DNA from: Symsagittifera roscoffensis
Lineage: Eukaryota > Xenacoelomorpha > Acoela > Convolutidae
Direction: 5' to 3'
Length of the DNA stretch: 64,000 nucleotides
Assembly: GCF_963678635.1 (NCBI RefSeq)
Contig: NC_087064.1
Span: 32,402,369-32,466,368, forward strand
The translations under genes and the position numbers were made by a program. Numbering within the stretch: the stretch's first letter is position 1; every line of letters starts with the position of its first letter. Positions 46,734 to 58,525 of the stretch are shown piece after piece. The notes beneath the pieces are model-generated. The model searched no databases. It worked only from the letters and a program-made list of their open reading frames with translations, and was not told the origin of the DNA.

Positions 46734-47660
46734 AATTTTGAAGTCAATCTTCAAAATCATTTCAGGCGCTAAACAAAATTATTAATATACAATAACGATT
46801 GATAAAAAGATCTCAGATCGTTTTCCTAAATTCTGCAGTAATATACAAAACATGTTTGAAAAATATTTATTGAAAAATCAAAATAAAAATTAGTAGCATG
46901 ACAATAAATTGTTAGTAATCATAAAATCATCAGTTGTCTCAGCTTCATCACCTAAAACAAAACAGCAATCATAAGCTCACTAATATCATTAAAACACTAA
47001 ATCTTTTCTTAAACAAATTTAAACCATTTTAAACTTAAACTCATTCAATTTTCAAACCAGATCATCAAGGCTTATCCTTGGATCTAAATTCATTTTCTAT
47101 TTAATTAAAATTTAAAACTTGATCATCAAGGCCTATCCTTGGATCAAAAAGAACAATTTTGTTCTCCCCCACCCACTTAGCTAGTGTCTAACGACCTCAA
47201 ACGTCGATTCACTCTCCAACCCTTTCGAAAAACCCAAGACTAATAGAAATTTTTCAACAAAACTAACCATTTAAATTAGGATAAACAGTGAAAAACTTCG
47301 GTTATTCATTCTTCACTTGAACCCTCCTCTTATCAAGACCCAGGATAAATCTTAGGCTTAGTAAGTTTAAAATAGTATCTAACGAACTACTCGCGTTCTA
47401 ATTATACCTGAACCTTGTGGATCGATTTACTATTCTCCAACCCTTGAACACAATCACTACCCTTAAGTAAGATTAAGTAAGTTAACACCTTAGCTTATAC
47501 TAGCCACGAGAAAGTAAAAAATCATTCTTCGGAATCGATATACTTTTCTCTCCAACCCTGAACAAATAGACCCAGGTTAAGCTAGCCAAAAAATCGTAAG
47601 GACTAACAATTTAAGAAAATAGAAATCATCTAACAACCCTTTGCATCCGTCATCCTAAAC
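46734..47660. other. Leader region of element B, structured, no ORF
   Basis: Colinear with 26352-27310 of element A. No long frame. Contains the paired hairpins and the start (47446) of a 470 bp segment that is repeated at 48585. Confidence 0.7.
47060..47145. repeat. Paired leader hairpins, element B
   Basis: Copies at 47060-47084 and 47121-47145, each GATCATCAAGG, a 5-base loop, CCTTGGATC. Spacing and sequence are close to the pair in element A. Confidence 0.75.
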
Positions 47661-47916
47661 CTTATGTCATTTAAAAATCTAGGAAACAAACAAACAATCG
47701 TTTTGCACAACTGTGAAATAGAAAACAAAAAATACGATCTTGTAATCACACCTCATACACAAACAGTTGGATACATAAGAACAAAACGACAAACACTAAA
47801 AAGAAAAATAATAACTAAACAAAGACAAATAACACGAAAAAGATTTTCCAAAAATAGAAACGCATTTTCAGAATCAGAAGCCAGCAATTTAGACGAACTC
47901 TATAAATTAATAGAAT
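47446..47916. repeat. 470 bp duplicated element segment, left copy
   Basis: Matches 48585-49055 with only two or three differences. It covers the end of the leader and the first 84 codons of basic ORF b. Confidence 0.95.
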
Positions 47917-47930
47917 GCATCAGGAGATGA
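47664..47930 (+). pseudogene. Basic ORF 'b', truncated copy
   Basis: Identical to the start of 48803-49270 until the foreign insert begins at about 47917; it then ends after a few unrelated codons. An accident of the rearrangement, not a separate gene. Confidence 0.85.
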
Positions 47931-48584
47931 ACAGCGAGGCTGCCTCGTCTGGTTCACCACTGAGAACAGCTGTGCCACCAAAGAGGGCAAAATAAGGACA
48001 AAAGGTTCAGACGAACCAAACCATGCAAGATCTGGTTGTGATGAAGGATGAACTGGAAAGGACGAAAAGGGAGCTGAACGAGATGACCAAAACCATGCTC
48101 ATTACGGAGGAAGATCGGGATATGTGGAAAAGATTGTTCGAAGACTGCAACAAAAAGCAGGGTCAAGAAATTGAGCGCTTGAGGCAGGACTACAAGGAGC
48201 GATCGGAACGGATGGCGTTGACAACGGCCGTGGAGAAAGTGATACCTGCAAGGAGTATTCCTCGTGGGCAGTCCCCGATGGAGCTCTTGACGCCTCGAGA
48301 AATGAGTCAGACAACGGAGACACGGCTCCCGACAGCGACAGATCGAGTGACAATCCCGGACCCTAGTCACACCTTGGGTGACCCTGTCGTGGAACGAACG
48401 GCGAGGAAGCTGATAGAGACAGCTGGACGACTGGTCGCCAACACGAATGCGCCAGGTTCCGGGGTGACCGCACCCTATGGAACGATCGACGACACGGGCA
48501 GAGTACGACTCTCGCAGACCGTGATCAGACAGGGGATAAGTGACGTGACGCCACTCATGGGGAGCTTGAAGGCCCCAGAGAGAA
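47917..48584. mobile_element. GC-rich foreign insert inside element B
   Basis: About 668 bp with visibly higher GC and a different codon style from the element around it. It lies between the two copies of the 470 bp element segment. The right junction is at AGAAGAACAC, where element sequence restarts upstream of where it had left off. Confidence 0.9.
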
Positions 48585-48619
48585 GAACACAATCACTACC
48601 CTTAAGTAAGATTAAGTAA
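47927..48619 (+). pseudogene. Coiled-coil, Gag-like ORF in the insert
   Basis: ATG at 47927 with NSEAASSGSPLRTAVPPKRAK, a TAA at 47993-47995, then an in-frame 198-codon stretch from 48023. Its first ~65 residues are charged and heptad-like (DELERTKRELNEMTK, EEDRDMWKRLF, EIERLRQDYKERSERM), then a Pro/Thr-rich part. The frame only ends (48619) inside resumed element sequence, so the original C-terminus is missing. A coiled-coil Gag N-terminus from another LTR element, or a host mRNA fragment, would both fit; I cannot decide. Confidence 0.5.
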
Positions 48620-49055
48620 GTTAACACCTTAGCTTATACTAGCCACGAGAAAGTAAAAAATCATTCTTCGGAATCGATATACTTTTCTCTCCAACCCTGA
48701 ACAAATAGACCCAGGTTAAGCTAACCAAAAAATCGTAAGGACTAGCAATTTAAGAAAATAGAAATCATCTAACAACCCTTTGCATCCGTCATCCTAAACC
48801 TTATGTCATTTAAAAATCTAGGAAACAAACAAACAATCGTTTTGCACAACTGTGAAATAGAAAACAAAAAATACGATCTTGTAATCACACCTCATACACA
48901 AACAGTTGGATACATAAGAACAAAACGACAAACACTAAAAAGAAAAATAATAACTAAACAAAGACAAATAACACGAAAAAGATTTTCCAAAAATAGAAAC
49001 GCATTTTCAGAATCAGAAGCCAGCAATTTAGACGAACTCTATAAATTAAAAGAAT
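48585..49055. repeat. 470 bp duplicated element segment, right copy
   Basis: Mate of 47446-47916; leads into the complete ORF b. Confidence 0.95.
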
Positions 49056-49270
49056 CTATAGATAAAAATTGCCCTATTCACGATCAATTATATTTTTCCG
49101 ACTCAGAAACAACTTCAAATTCATCAAAAAGAGGAAAAAGACGAATAAAAAAACAATATAAACACAAACCAGTACATTTGTATAATTGGAATCAACCAAT
49201 TAGACACATCGATATTTACCTATTAACAGTTATTAAACGAAAAAATGAGCCAAACACACACTCCAAGTGA
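48803..49270 (+). CDS. Basic ORF 'b' of element B (155 codons)
   Basis: Opens MSFKNLGNKQTIVLHN and has an Arg/Lys-rich stretch at residues ~38-66 (KRQTLKRKIITKQRQ, TRKRFSKNR), an acidic/Ser part with a leucine-containing patch (SNLDELYKL), a second basic block (KRGKRRIKK) and a hydrophobic end. It overlaps the gag start (49245) by 26 bases in another frame. RNA binding or nuclear localisation would suit the basic blocks, as in retroviral Rev-type proteins, but no homology is claimed. Element A has lost this region, so conservation cannot be tested here. Confidence 0.5.
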   Translation: MSFKNLGNKQTIVLHNCEIENKKYDLVITPHTQTVGYIRTKRQTLKRKIITKQRQITRKRFSKNRNAFSESEASNLDELYKLKESIDKNCPIHDQLYFSDSETTSNSSKRGKRRIKKQYKHKPVHLYNWNQPIRHIDIYLLTVIKRKNEPNTHSK

Positions 49271-50330
49271 AGATAGTCCAGATGATGACGATATCTTCCC
49301 CTTCCTCGTAGATGCACCCACTGATAGAGGACAGCATATACTTTGCAAGAATTTACTACTAAATTTATTTGAACCCGGAAACAGGCCATGTAAAACAGAA
49401 TTCCCAGATGTAAGGATCAAAAGACAAATTATAGATCACTATTTGAAAAATATATGTAATTTGACACAACACTACGGAATCTACACAATAGAATTAAGTT
49501 CACCAAACCCGAATCACCGCAAATATGTAATTCAAACAGACGACCTTGATTTAGAATTTTCAAAAGTATTCTCAGAATACATAAAAAGCATACAATATCA
49601 TAACTCACAAAGAGCAAACTCCATATTCACTAATGAAGTTTTTGCCATAATATATAGTTATATCTCAATATTAGAAAACGAAATCCCAATCTCAAATGTC
49701 TCACCGACAGAGACATCTAAACATATAAGGGTACGACATGAAATCACACTACTTTCATCTTTTCTAAATATAATTAAAGAAAATTTCACTAAAGATGATG
49801 TTTCACAACATACAAAACATGACTTACAAAAAATCTTGGCATGGTTTATAATAGATTATTTCACACATAATCTAGATTTAATTTCGCAAGCAAGAAAAAA
49901 TTTTAGACCTCAAAATTCAAACGATGATACCGCCATCACAGAACAGTCAGACTACGTTTGGGACCCCGAATGGTCTCATTATGCATTTATAAATATCCCA
50001 CAATCGATTGCAAGTCAAGCAATAAGTACAATATCTTATATAAGAGATTATGTAAGAGTAGTACCATTAACCATTGATGCAACACCATTAAACTACAATA
50101 CATTTTTACCTGATACGCGAAATAACAGTTTAAATTCGACCGTAATACACAATGAAAACCTTAATGGAACTAGGAATCTCACTCAACAAGATATTCAGAC
50201 ACCATCACACTTCATAAATGAAGAAATTGTCCAAACAACAACAACTACACAACAAAGTATTTCCAAATTTAACAACACCAAGAAATACAAACACTTCACT
50301 AGCACAGGTAACCTTACAATCAACCGTTAA
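49245..50330 (+). pseudogene. gag N-terminal part, element B
   Basis: ATG at 49245 (MSQTHTPSEDSPDDDD) opens 361 codons that end in the wrong frame. Compared with element A (about 28035-28080), B lacks 11 bases at about 50263, after which Gag continues in frame 1. The protein part is acidic at the start, with a segment LQKILAWFIIDYFTHNLDL shared with A. This is upstream of the recognisable capsid core, so Gag has an unusually long N-terminal extension for a Ty3/gypsy element. Confidence 0.75.
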
Positions 50331-51045
50331 ACCTTCGGTTGCTCCAAAATATTCACAAATGGATTACCAAACATATAGACCCATGACAATACCGTCAAAA
50401 ACACGCAGAACATTCACAAGAAACAATTTTGAGGAACATAATTATAATTATACACATCCATCAAAAACAAACTATCCTCCACGAAGTAATCATGATAATC
50501 AAATCAGATCTCGATATTGGAATAATCCAATGGCAACAACCAATTCAGTAAATTTTCAAGCTAATCCACATCCTCCACAGGATTATAGCGAAAATTACCC
50601 ATTCTTTCAACAGAATAAAAATAAAAAACAAGCATCTCATCAATTGGATTATCTATCCTCTGATGATGATCATTTACAACCAGATATATTTGCACCATAT
50701 ACCCAAGAATATCGCGGACAAGGAATGCAGAAACCATATACACATTATAGAAATTTTTCTCCACACCAGATAGATACACAAAATCAACAACCAATACAAA
50801 TGCAAAACCCAATTAATACACAATCCTTTCAACCAATTCAGCCACAAAACCCAATAATTACAAACTCATATCAACCAACACAAATGCAAAATGAAATACC
50901 ACTTCCATATTATCTTCAACAACACGAAATAACAAAAAATCAACTTTCAAATTTTTCACAAATGCCAAATGCAGCAGAATCATTACAAATGACAATGAAT
51001 CCATACCTTATGGGTGGATCATCAATAACGTCAAACAAACCATGA
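50264..51045 (+). pseudogene. gag central part, element B (Gln/Pro/Asn-rich)
   Basis: Frame-1 continuation of Gag, open from 50218, rich in Gln, Pro, Tyr and Asn (PIQMQNPINTQSFQPIQPQN), likely disordered. It ends at TGA 51043-51045 directly before the capsid core. Element A has a leucine codon there (28843 region), so the stop is private to B. An ATG follows immediately (51046), which could in principle restart translation. Confidence 0.8.
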
Positions 51046-54000
51046 ATGGTATTCACAGGAACAGACCCTGAATATTCTGTAGAAGATTATTTAAATGCAG
51101 TAACAGCAAATTTAATTTTAAATATAGGACCTGAACCAATTAATACGCCACTACATCAAAACTGGATACATCGACGCACAGCGTTGATACAGACAACCCT
51201 AGACGGCGCAGCCCAAAAATGGTTTTCAGTATTGCCTATAGAAATAAAATCAAATTGGAAGAGATTTACACAAGAATTTTCAAAAATGTTTGACTCCGAA
51301 AGAAACAAACAACAACAAAGAGTATTATGTAATGAAATTCGCAGATTACTAAATGAAACCATCAAACAATTAGCAGTACGCATCGAAACACTAGTTCGAA
51401 AAGCATATTCATTAAATACACACGACTATAAAAACACAAAGATGACAGAAATCTTAATGATGACCTTAACACCTCAATTAAGGAAAATAGCAATAAAAAA
51501 GAGAGCATCCCATCCCTCCTCAATTCGAGAGCCCGATTTAGATTTTCGAAAACTAGTAGACAAGCTAGAACAAGCGGAAATCACAATGAAACTTGAAGAA
51601 ACAGAAAATCTGAAATTACAGTACGTTAACCGAGTTGAAACAAATACCACAAATATCAATAACATACAGGATTCAGATACAGACCTCGTTGAAAAAATCA
51701 CTGAAATACTCAATATTTATGAAAAGCACCCAAACTTTAAAGGCAAACCATCTTTCAAAAAATGGTGTAATTATTGCCGACGATACGGACATAGTATTCC
51801 TGAATGTAGACAAAAACAACAAGATAACCAAAACAAACCTCAAAAATATAAAGAACCAAATAAATCATTCTATCAGTACATGAAGAAAGATCAAAATCTA
51901 CCGAACAAAAATGTATACAGCAACAACAGTTCAGGAAAACCACTTCCGAACAATACCAACTACATGAGAAATCAATCACCATATAACTCAAGTTATAGAG
52001 GAAGATCACCAGAACGAAGAAATACACAAAATTCATCACAAAATCACTACAATAGACCAAATAGTCGAAATAACTACTCCAGATCAAATTCAAATACAAC
52101 ACGATTTGTTTCTCGATCTAATTCCCAATCAAGAAATAATTACTATCCAAACAATCAATCACGAAATTCATCATACAATAGAAATAGAAACTACTCCAAT
52201 AATCGGAATAGAAGTTATTCAAACAACCGAAACCAGAATTACCCGAACAATCGATCAAGGAATAACTCATATAATAGATCGAACTATAACAGACCAAACA
52301 ATAATTACCAAAACAGATCACGAAATAATTCACAAAATCGACATTCAAGTTATAATAATCGTTATAGAAATTATTCCCAATCACCACACAGGAATAATAA
52401 CCATTATAATAATTTTAACAATCGCCACAGAAGTAGTACACCTAAGCATCAAAGAAATATAAATCAAGTACAATCAAATCCAGAAACAACATCAGACCCC
52501 CCAGGTATTGATGACACAGGAAATAACGAGCTACAACTGAATCAAATAAACTGTGAATCATCAGATTCAGAAAGTGATACAGAAAACACTATCTCCATAA
52601 ATATGATAGCAGTTGAAAATGATTACGAACCTATTATATATGAACAACCTTTTTCATCACATATATATGAAAATCAATTAGAACTCCTTCACAATTATTA
52701 TATTGAACCCATCCATTCTACACAAACAACACAAGAAACAAACGAAATTAACACTACAAATAAATCCAATGAAAATGACAAAACAAAATGCTTAAATACA
52801 AATCACATCTATCAAAACATACAAAAAGAACAACCCAAAGAAAAAATTTGGACAATACCATTTCTTTTAGAAAGTCCAAGAAACAAAGAATTTCAACCAC
52901 CAGATCTTGAAATTGATTTTTTAATCGATTCAGGAGCAGAATCAAACATAATAAACATTCCCACATGGAATGAGATAAAATCACTACACCCAAAACTAAC
53001 GCCTCTTGAAACCTCCAGTAAACTAGCAACAGCACAAGGATCAACATTGGTAAACTATGGAAAAATTCAATTATTTCTTCTCCCCACAAGAACAATAGAG
53101 CAAAATAAAATTTTAAATAAACCATTTAAACAAATATTTCATATCACTGATATTAAACACAATATCATTGGAATACCATTTATCTCTAAATATATACCAA
53201 CAATCAACATCTTAAATAGTAAAATACTAATCAAAGATAAATACACAAAAACAAAAGACACATCACTAACATTTTTTCAAAGAATAAACAAACAACCACC
53301 ATTCTTTTCAAAATTTTATCCAATATATAACCAACAAAGAAAACACCTGAAACCACTATCAGGAAACATATATAATTTTTCAATAAAACAAGTTCACCAA
53401 TATGATAAAAAACAAAACAAACAACAACTCTATATGTCAGACTTTGAATTCAAACCTATCCACAAATTTTTCAAAATAACAATTTCATCCATAAAATATT
53501 TGAAAAACTCGAATTCAGATATTATTTCTCTACATGTATACAACAATACACCCTATCAAGTAACACTACCTTTAGGACTTTTAGGCTATTGCGAAACCAA
53601 CGCTACGATATCACCAATACACGAAAAAGAATATCGCGTAAATAATATACTCCAATTATTAGATATTTGCCAATCTACAATTCTTAATGAAGAATTATCC
53701 ATAAATAATATAATAAGTAATGAAAAAAGAAATACAGATTATTTCACAAAAACTCCATATTTCAAACCTACATTCAACATAAGTAACTACACAGAATCTC
53801 AACAGAAGTTTTTAACAATGTTTAACTTTCAACATTCACAAATAACACAAGACGAATTTGATAAATTAGCCAAACAGCTAATAAAATATTCATCAGTCTA
53901 TGCAACATCTAAATTTGATGTTGGCAAAATCAGTTCATCACTACATCTCCCATTAAAACCTGACGCAGTTTTCAAAAAACAAAGAGCAAGTAAAGTACCA

Positions 54001-54480
54001 ATTCATTTACACGATAAAGTGAACAGATTACTCGATATTTTAGAACAATACAATATAATCTCACCGGTACACAAAGAAGAACAACCAAAAGGTAACACAT
54101 TTATCAACCCTGTTATCATCCTAGCAAAAGGAGAATCATTAAAAATAGTTCTAGACGCTAGATATCTTAACTCACTAATATACGAATCAAAATGCAATTG
54201 GCCTATTGAACCAATACAAGTTATTTTAACAAAAATAAACGGAAAATACTTTACAACCGCAGATATGAATAGTGCATATAACCAAATGCCATTAGATGAA
54301 CAATCGCGACGCTTAACACAATTTTTTATTGGAAATCAACAATATGAATTCAACCGCCTATTCTATGGAATATCCATAGGACCAGCAGCATTTTCAGCTT
54401 TTATGAGCAAAATTTTTAGACCACTAATACTCAAGAAAAACGCAATTTCTTATTTAGACGATGTTTTTATGCAATCATAG
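51046..54480 (+). pseudogene. gag core, protease and RT (first part), element B
   Basis: 1144 codons. Gag core at residues 1-190 (VFTGTDPEYSVEDYLNAVT, AQKWFSVLP, QLAVRIETLVRKAYS). Zinc knuckle CX2CX4HX4C at residues 241-254 (51766-51807). A very Asn/Ser/Arg/Tyr-rich region at ~300-480 probably serves as a disordered nucleic-acid-binding nucleocapsid extension. Aspartic protease with DSGA at residue 628 (52927). RT from about 970: IVLDARYLN, FTTADMNSAYNQMPLDEQSR, FNRLFYGISIGPAAF and the catalytic YLDD at 1136-1139 (54451-54462). A TAG at 54478-54480, eight codons after YLDD... interrupts RT in the palm; the same frame resumes at once. Gag and Pol share one frame, with no separate pol start. 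Confidence 0.9.
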
Positions 54481-57400
54481 ACAAAAGAAGAAATGTTTAA
54501 AGTTTTAGAACACTATCACAAAATACTTCAGAACGAAAATCTGAAGGCCGCCCCCGATAAATCACACTTCTTTTTAACACGAGTAAAATTCTTAGGACAT
54601 AATATAGAAAGAAAAACAATCATCCCCTTAAAATCACGCATTGATGCTATTCAAAAACTCCAACCACCAACAAACAAAAAGAAAATCCAAGAATTCCTTG
54701 GAATGTTAAATTTTTTAAGTAAATATGTCTATAAAATGCAATTATACCTAAGACCATTTTATAATATACTTAGACAACAAAATAATTTTGAATGGAACAC
54801 AGAACATCAAGCACGATTTGAAGAAATTAAAAAACTTCTAACTGAACAAATTTCGAATAAAATTCCAGATCCAAATCAACCATTCTACGCAATGTGCGAT
54901 GCTTCGAATTTTGGCATCGGCGCAGCATTATTACAATCACACAATGGCACAAACAAAATGAATCTTATATCAGCAAATTCTCGATTATTCACTCAAGCAG
55001 AGCTACGACTCTCAACTCTAATGAGAGAGTGTACAGCTATAATATATACACTAACAGAATATGAATTTCTGATACTTGGATCAAAACATCCAACAGTTCT
55101 TTTCACAGATCACAAACCAATCATTTTTCTCTTTACACAAAAATCTAATCCAAATCACCGAGTTTATAGATTTCAACTAATTCTAATGAAATTCCCAAAT
55201 ATACATATAGTTTGGACAGCAGGAAAAAATCTTGCATTACCAGACACATTAAGTCGAAATACACCACCTGAATTACTTACATGTAAAACTACAGTTGAAA
55301 TACCTAAAAATATCAAATTCTACCTTGCAGAAAACGAAACATCACCCCGACTAGAATGCAAATATGCAGTAAAAACTGACGTTGAACAATCACAGATAAA
55401 CAATCTACAACACTTCCCACTCTATTTAGATTGCCAAAATAATCACTACGAAGTTGATCTACTTGGAACATCAACTTTCAAACCAATTCCATACTCACAA
55501 TGGATAAAAAATAACACCCAACAAAAAAGAGTAAAACAACACTCGCATAAAAAAGACCTTTTTCCATTAATTGAAAAAGAAAACCTAACTGATAAAATAA
55601 ATTTATCAGAACCACAAACAAACGATTCAAAATACACAATAAATCAAGTATTTGACCTCCATGACCCACTTGATACAATTTCTTTATCTAAATTAGAAAT
55701 TGAAAACATTTTTCTCCCTCCAACAGATAAAATTACAATTAATACTTTGAAACAATACCAAAATCTTGACCCAGTAATTAGACAACTAAAATCATGGCAC
55801 AAATATAAAACTAAACCCGTAAAAGCAGATACCACAATTTTAGGAAATAAAACACTCCTCCGATATTTTCGAAAATTTAATAATACAACAATTAATGAAA
55901 ACACAGACCTTCTAGAATACCAATTAAATGAATCAACAGTTCCCTGTCTCCCTTTAAGTATGATTCTTATAGCTTTTAATATTTCACATACACAAAACAT
56001 TAAAGGACACTCTGGATCAGAGAAAACATATTCAAATTTCATACAAAACTTTTATTTTCCAAATGCACCAATTTGGATAAAAGTACTATGCAATCATTGT
56101 ATAGTATGTCAGCTAAATAAACCTTATCCAAATCAAAAACAAATAGCACAAAAACAAGATTTTAAAGGACAAAGTTTGTACTTTAACCACCGTATTTCAT
56201 TTGATACAAAAGGACGCATTTCACCCTCATCCGAAGGAAATTCCTACATTATGGTAATTGTTGACGCATTTACGCATTATGTAGCACTTAACCCAGTACC
56301 ACACTGTAACGCTTATTATGCTTACACAACACTCTATGAACACTGGATAGCCAAATTCGGACTACCAGAAATTCTAGTTACAGACAACGGTACAGAATTC
56401 ATAAATAACGAAATCATCACATTATGTCATTTATATAACATCAAACACAAACCACGTACATCTCATGCACCTTGGACAAACGGCTTAGTCGAAGGTATGA
56501 ACCGTTCACTACAAGAATATCTTAGATGTATCATCAATGGAAATGATACAAGATATACCGAATGGTCAGCAGATGTAAAACTATTTCCCTTAGCATATAA
56601 TTCACAAATCACGACAACTCTAGGAATGTCACCTTATGAAATGGTTTTTAACCAAAAGCCACGCAAACCGATTATGTTTACAGCAAACTCTCATAAAAAT
56701 GCACAAAGTTATTGTCAACCAAATAAAGACTCAATTTGTTACAACCTACCTCTACACACACACGATGAAGATCATTTTCATCACCCACAAATTCTTAAAT
56801 TAGCCTCCGGTACACACACCGAATGGATTTTGAACAGAGATAAAAAACACAATGAAATTTACCAAAAAGTAACAAAAAAGTTGTTACAAAGGCAAAACAT
56901 TAATGAACAAATAAATTCACGCTTTACACCAGCCTCAGATTTAAAAATTGGAACATTTGTTTTATTACCCAATTTTAACACTCAAAAAGGAATCTCTAAA
57001 AAATTACAACCCCTTCGAAAAGGACCATACCAAATAATTGCCAAACCCACTGACGTAACATATAAAATTACCGACTCAGAACAAAAAAAAATTGTTCAAC
57101 ATCGAAAGAACCTATTACCTTATTACCCAAAAGAATACGCACTACGCGAACTAACTCAATTATATTCTTTCACAGGTTTAAAAGTTATTCAAAATTATCC
57201 ACATACGGAAAATAAAACAAAGGAACAACATGACATTCACCTCGAAAACCAAAATAAAAAACCAACTACAACAAAAAACAATACAAAAAAGCTAGATCAA
57301 AATACACCACAAAAAGAAAGAAAAAATAGAAAAATGATAGAAAAAATAATACCTCAAGAACAAATCGACAAATCAGAACATAGAGAGTCATCACGACTTA

Positions 57401-57483
57401 GAAATCAACCACGTAAGAACTATAAGACATTCATTCCACAATCTAAAATCTTAAAGAAAGTTGAATTTCAAAAACAACTTTAA
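54481..57483 (+). pseudogene. RT (second part), RNase H and integrase, element B
   Basis: Same frame as the preceding ORF; first ATG 54493 (996 codons). RT thumb with APDKSHFF and FLGHNI; RNase H acidic residues at D136 (CDAS), E179 (RECTAI), D206 (FTDHKP) and D251 (LPDTLSRN); integrase zinc-binding H/H (55987, 56008) and C/C (56089, 56098); catalytic D571, D631 and E667 (56203, 56383, 56491) spaced D-X59-D-X35-E, the usual retroviral/Ty3 spacing. A GPY motif at residue 844 (57022) marks the GPY/F module of Ty3/gypsy integrases; no chromodomain follows. The Lys-rich C-terminus ends at TAA 57481-57483. Confidence 0.92.
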
Positions 57484-57927
57484 TTCTACACTTAATAATC
57501 TTTGCACCTCTGAAACATTTTACACCTTCATTTTTCAAAATAACATGCTGACAAACACGCAGCGATTCTAGTTCAAAATTAGCCAATAGGATTCATCCAA
57601 TCCGTCACCTTCTATAACTCTAACACAAACCAACTAGACGAAAAATATTAAAAATATTAAACTAGACGAAAAATATTAAAAATATCTATAACTATAACTT
57701 TACGACCTCCAGGTCAAAAATAAGCAAACCACTCCAACTTGACAACTAAAATAAATATCACCATAATATCATAACCCTCCCTTATCTAATAAACCAAAGA
57801 TCAACAATATTTCCCCAACTCAGCCCTCAAATACCCCCCAAACAAATATGTTAAACTAGCCTAAAGTAAAAGAAGGACCATTTTAATTAGCCTAAAGTGT
57901 AATAATCTCAAAAATACCCCAGATCAT
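57484..57927. other. Post-pol spacer
   Basis: No ORF. Contains a 28 bp tandem duplication at 57632-57686 (AACTAGACGAAAAATATTAA). Colinear with 31335-31730 of element A. Confidence 0.6.
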
Positions 57928-58125
57928 TTGACAAATAAAAATAAAGACAAAAAAGACCTCCCGATCACCATAAAATTCGCCCCCAACAATTTTTCACAAA
58001 ACTCAACCCACTTGTCAAAAAACCAATACATAATTCGACCACACTTGAAAACCGCCCCAAACAACAAAAAATATTCCATCAAGAAGCCATTTCTTCAATG
58101 CTCTTCTATCAATCAGTCAACCTAA
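57928..58125 (+). CDS. Small ORF 'c' (65 codons), doubtful
   Basis: Lys/Asn-rich frame overlapping the next ORF by 28 bases. A loosely similar frame exists in element A at 31731-31916. Could be a first exon or chance. Confidence 0.25.
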   Translation: MTNKNKDKKDLPITIKFAPNNFSQNSTHLSKNQYIIRPHLKTAPNNKKYSIKKPFLQCSSINQST

Positions 58126-58328
58126 TACTCAACATTTTCATAAACTTTTTAACGATATTTAAACTTATAATAATATTTCTTTTTGATACCTTTGAATCTT
58201 TTCTTATAATCTTAATCATTTTTTGCAATATTTTTTTAATTTTCTATTCCCTATTTGAACTATACCTCCAACTTTCAAAAGCTTTTGACTATATCCACAG
58301 GTACGATTCACAAAACTTATCTAAATGA
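58098..58328 (+). CDS. Small membrane protein ORF 'd' (76 codons)
   Basis: Almost wholly hydrophobic, with Ile/Leu/Phe runs (FLIILIIFCNIFLIFYSLF) enough for two membrane passes. Ends as ATGA overlapping the start of the next ORF, an arrangement that allows reinitiation. In AT-rich DNA T-rich frames give hydrophobic proteins by chance, so the call is tentative; A is too decayed to help. Confidence 0.35.
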   Translation: MLFYQSVNLILNIFINFLTIFKLIIIFLFDTFESFLIILIIFCNIFLIFYSLFELYLQLSKAFDYIHRYDSQNLSK

Positions 58329-58513
58329 TACGAACCATTTTTTGTAGAACAGATATTTTTTTACTATTTGTAATTTTTGTAACATTTCTATCATCCCTCA
58401 TCTTGACAATATGCAAATGTATAAAGAAAGCAATCATCACATTCGCCCTAGCAATAATCCTCCTAATTCTTTTTCTAGAAGAATATTATAATAAACATAA
58501 ATTTTTTCACTAA
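58325..58513 (+). CDS. Small membrane protein ORF 'e' (62 codons), perhaps the start of the Pro-rich protein
   Basis: Hydrophobic segments LLFVIFVTFLSSLILTIC and ITFALAIILLILFL, then EEYYNKHK. It is in the same frame as the Pro-rich ORF that starts at 58526, separated only by TAA (58511-58513) and TGA (58523-58525). The corresponding A region keeps EEYW followed by the Pro-rich frame in a neighbouring frame. A single membrane-anchored protein with a Pro-rich domain in the ancestor is likely. Confidence 0.45.
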   Translation: MIRTIFCRTDIFLLFVIFVTFLSSLILTICKCIKKAIITFALAIILLILFLEEYYNKHKFFH

Positions 58514-58525
58514 AAGAATAAATGA

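Noticed and set aside
47954-48592. Minus-strand 212-codon ORF in the GC-rich insert
   Set aside because: Shadow of the plus-strand coiled-coil frame: Cys/Arg/His/Leu-rich, no start context, and GC-rich DNA lacks stops by chance.
51043-51045. Programmed stop-codon readthrough between gag and pol
   Set aside because: The stop is upstream of the capsid core, not between gag and pol, and element A has a sense codon there.
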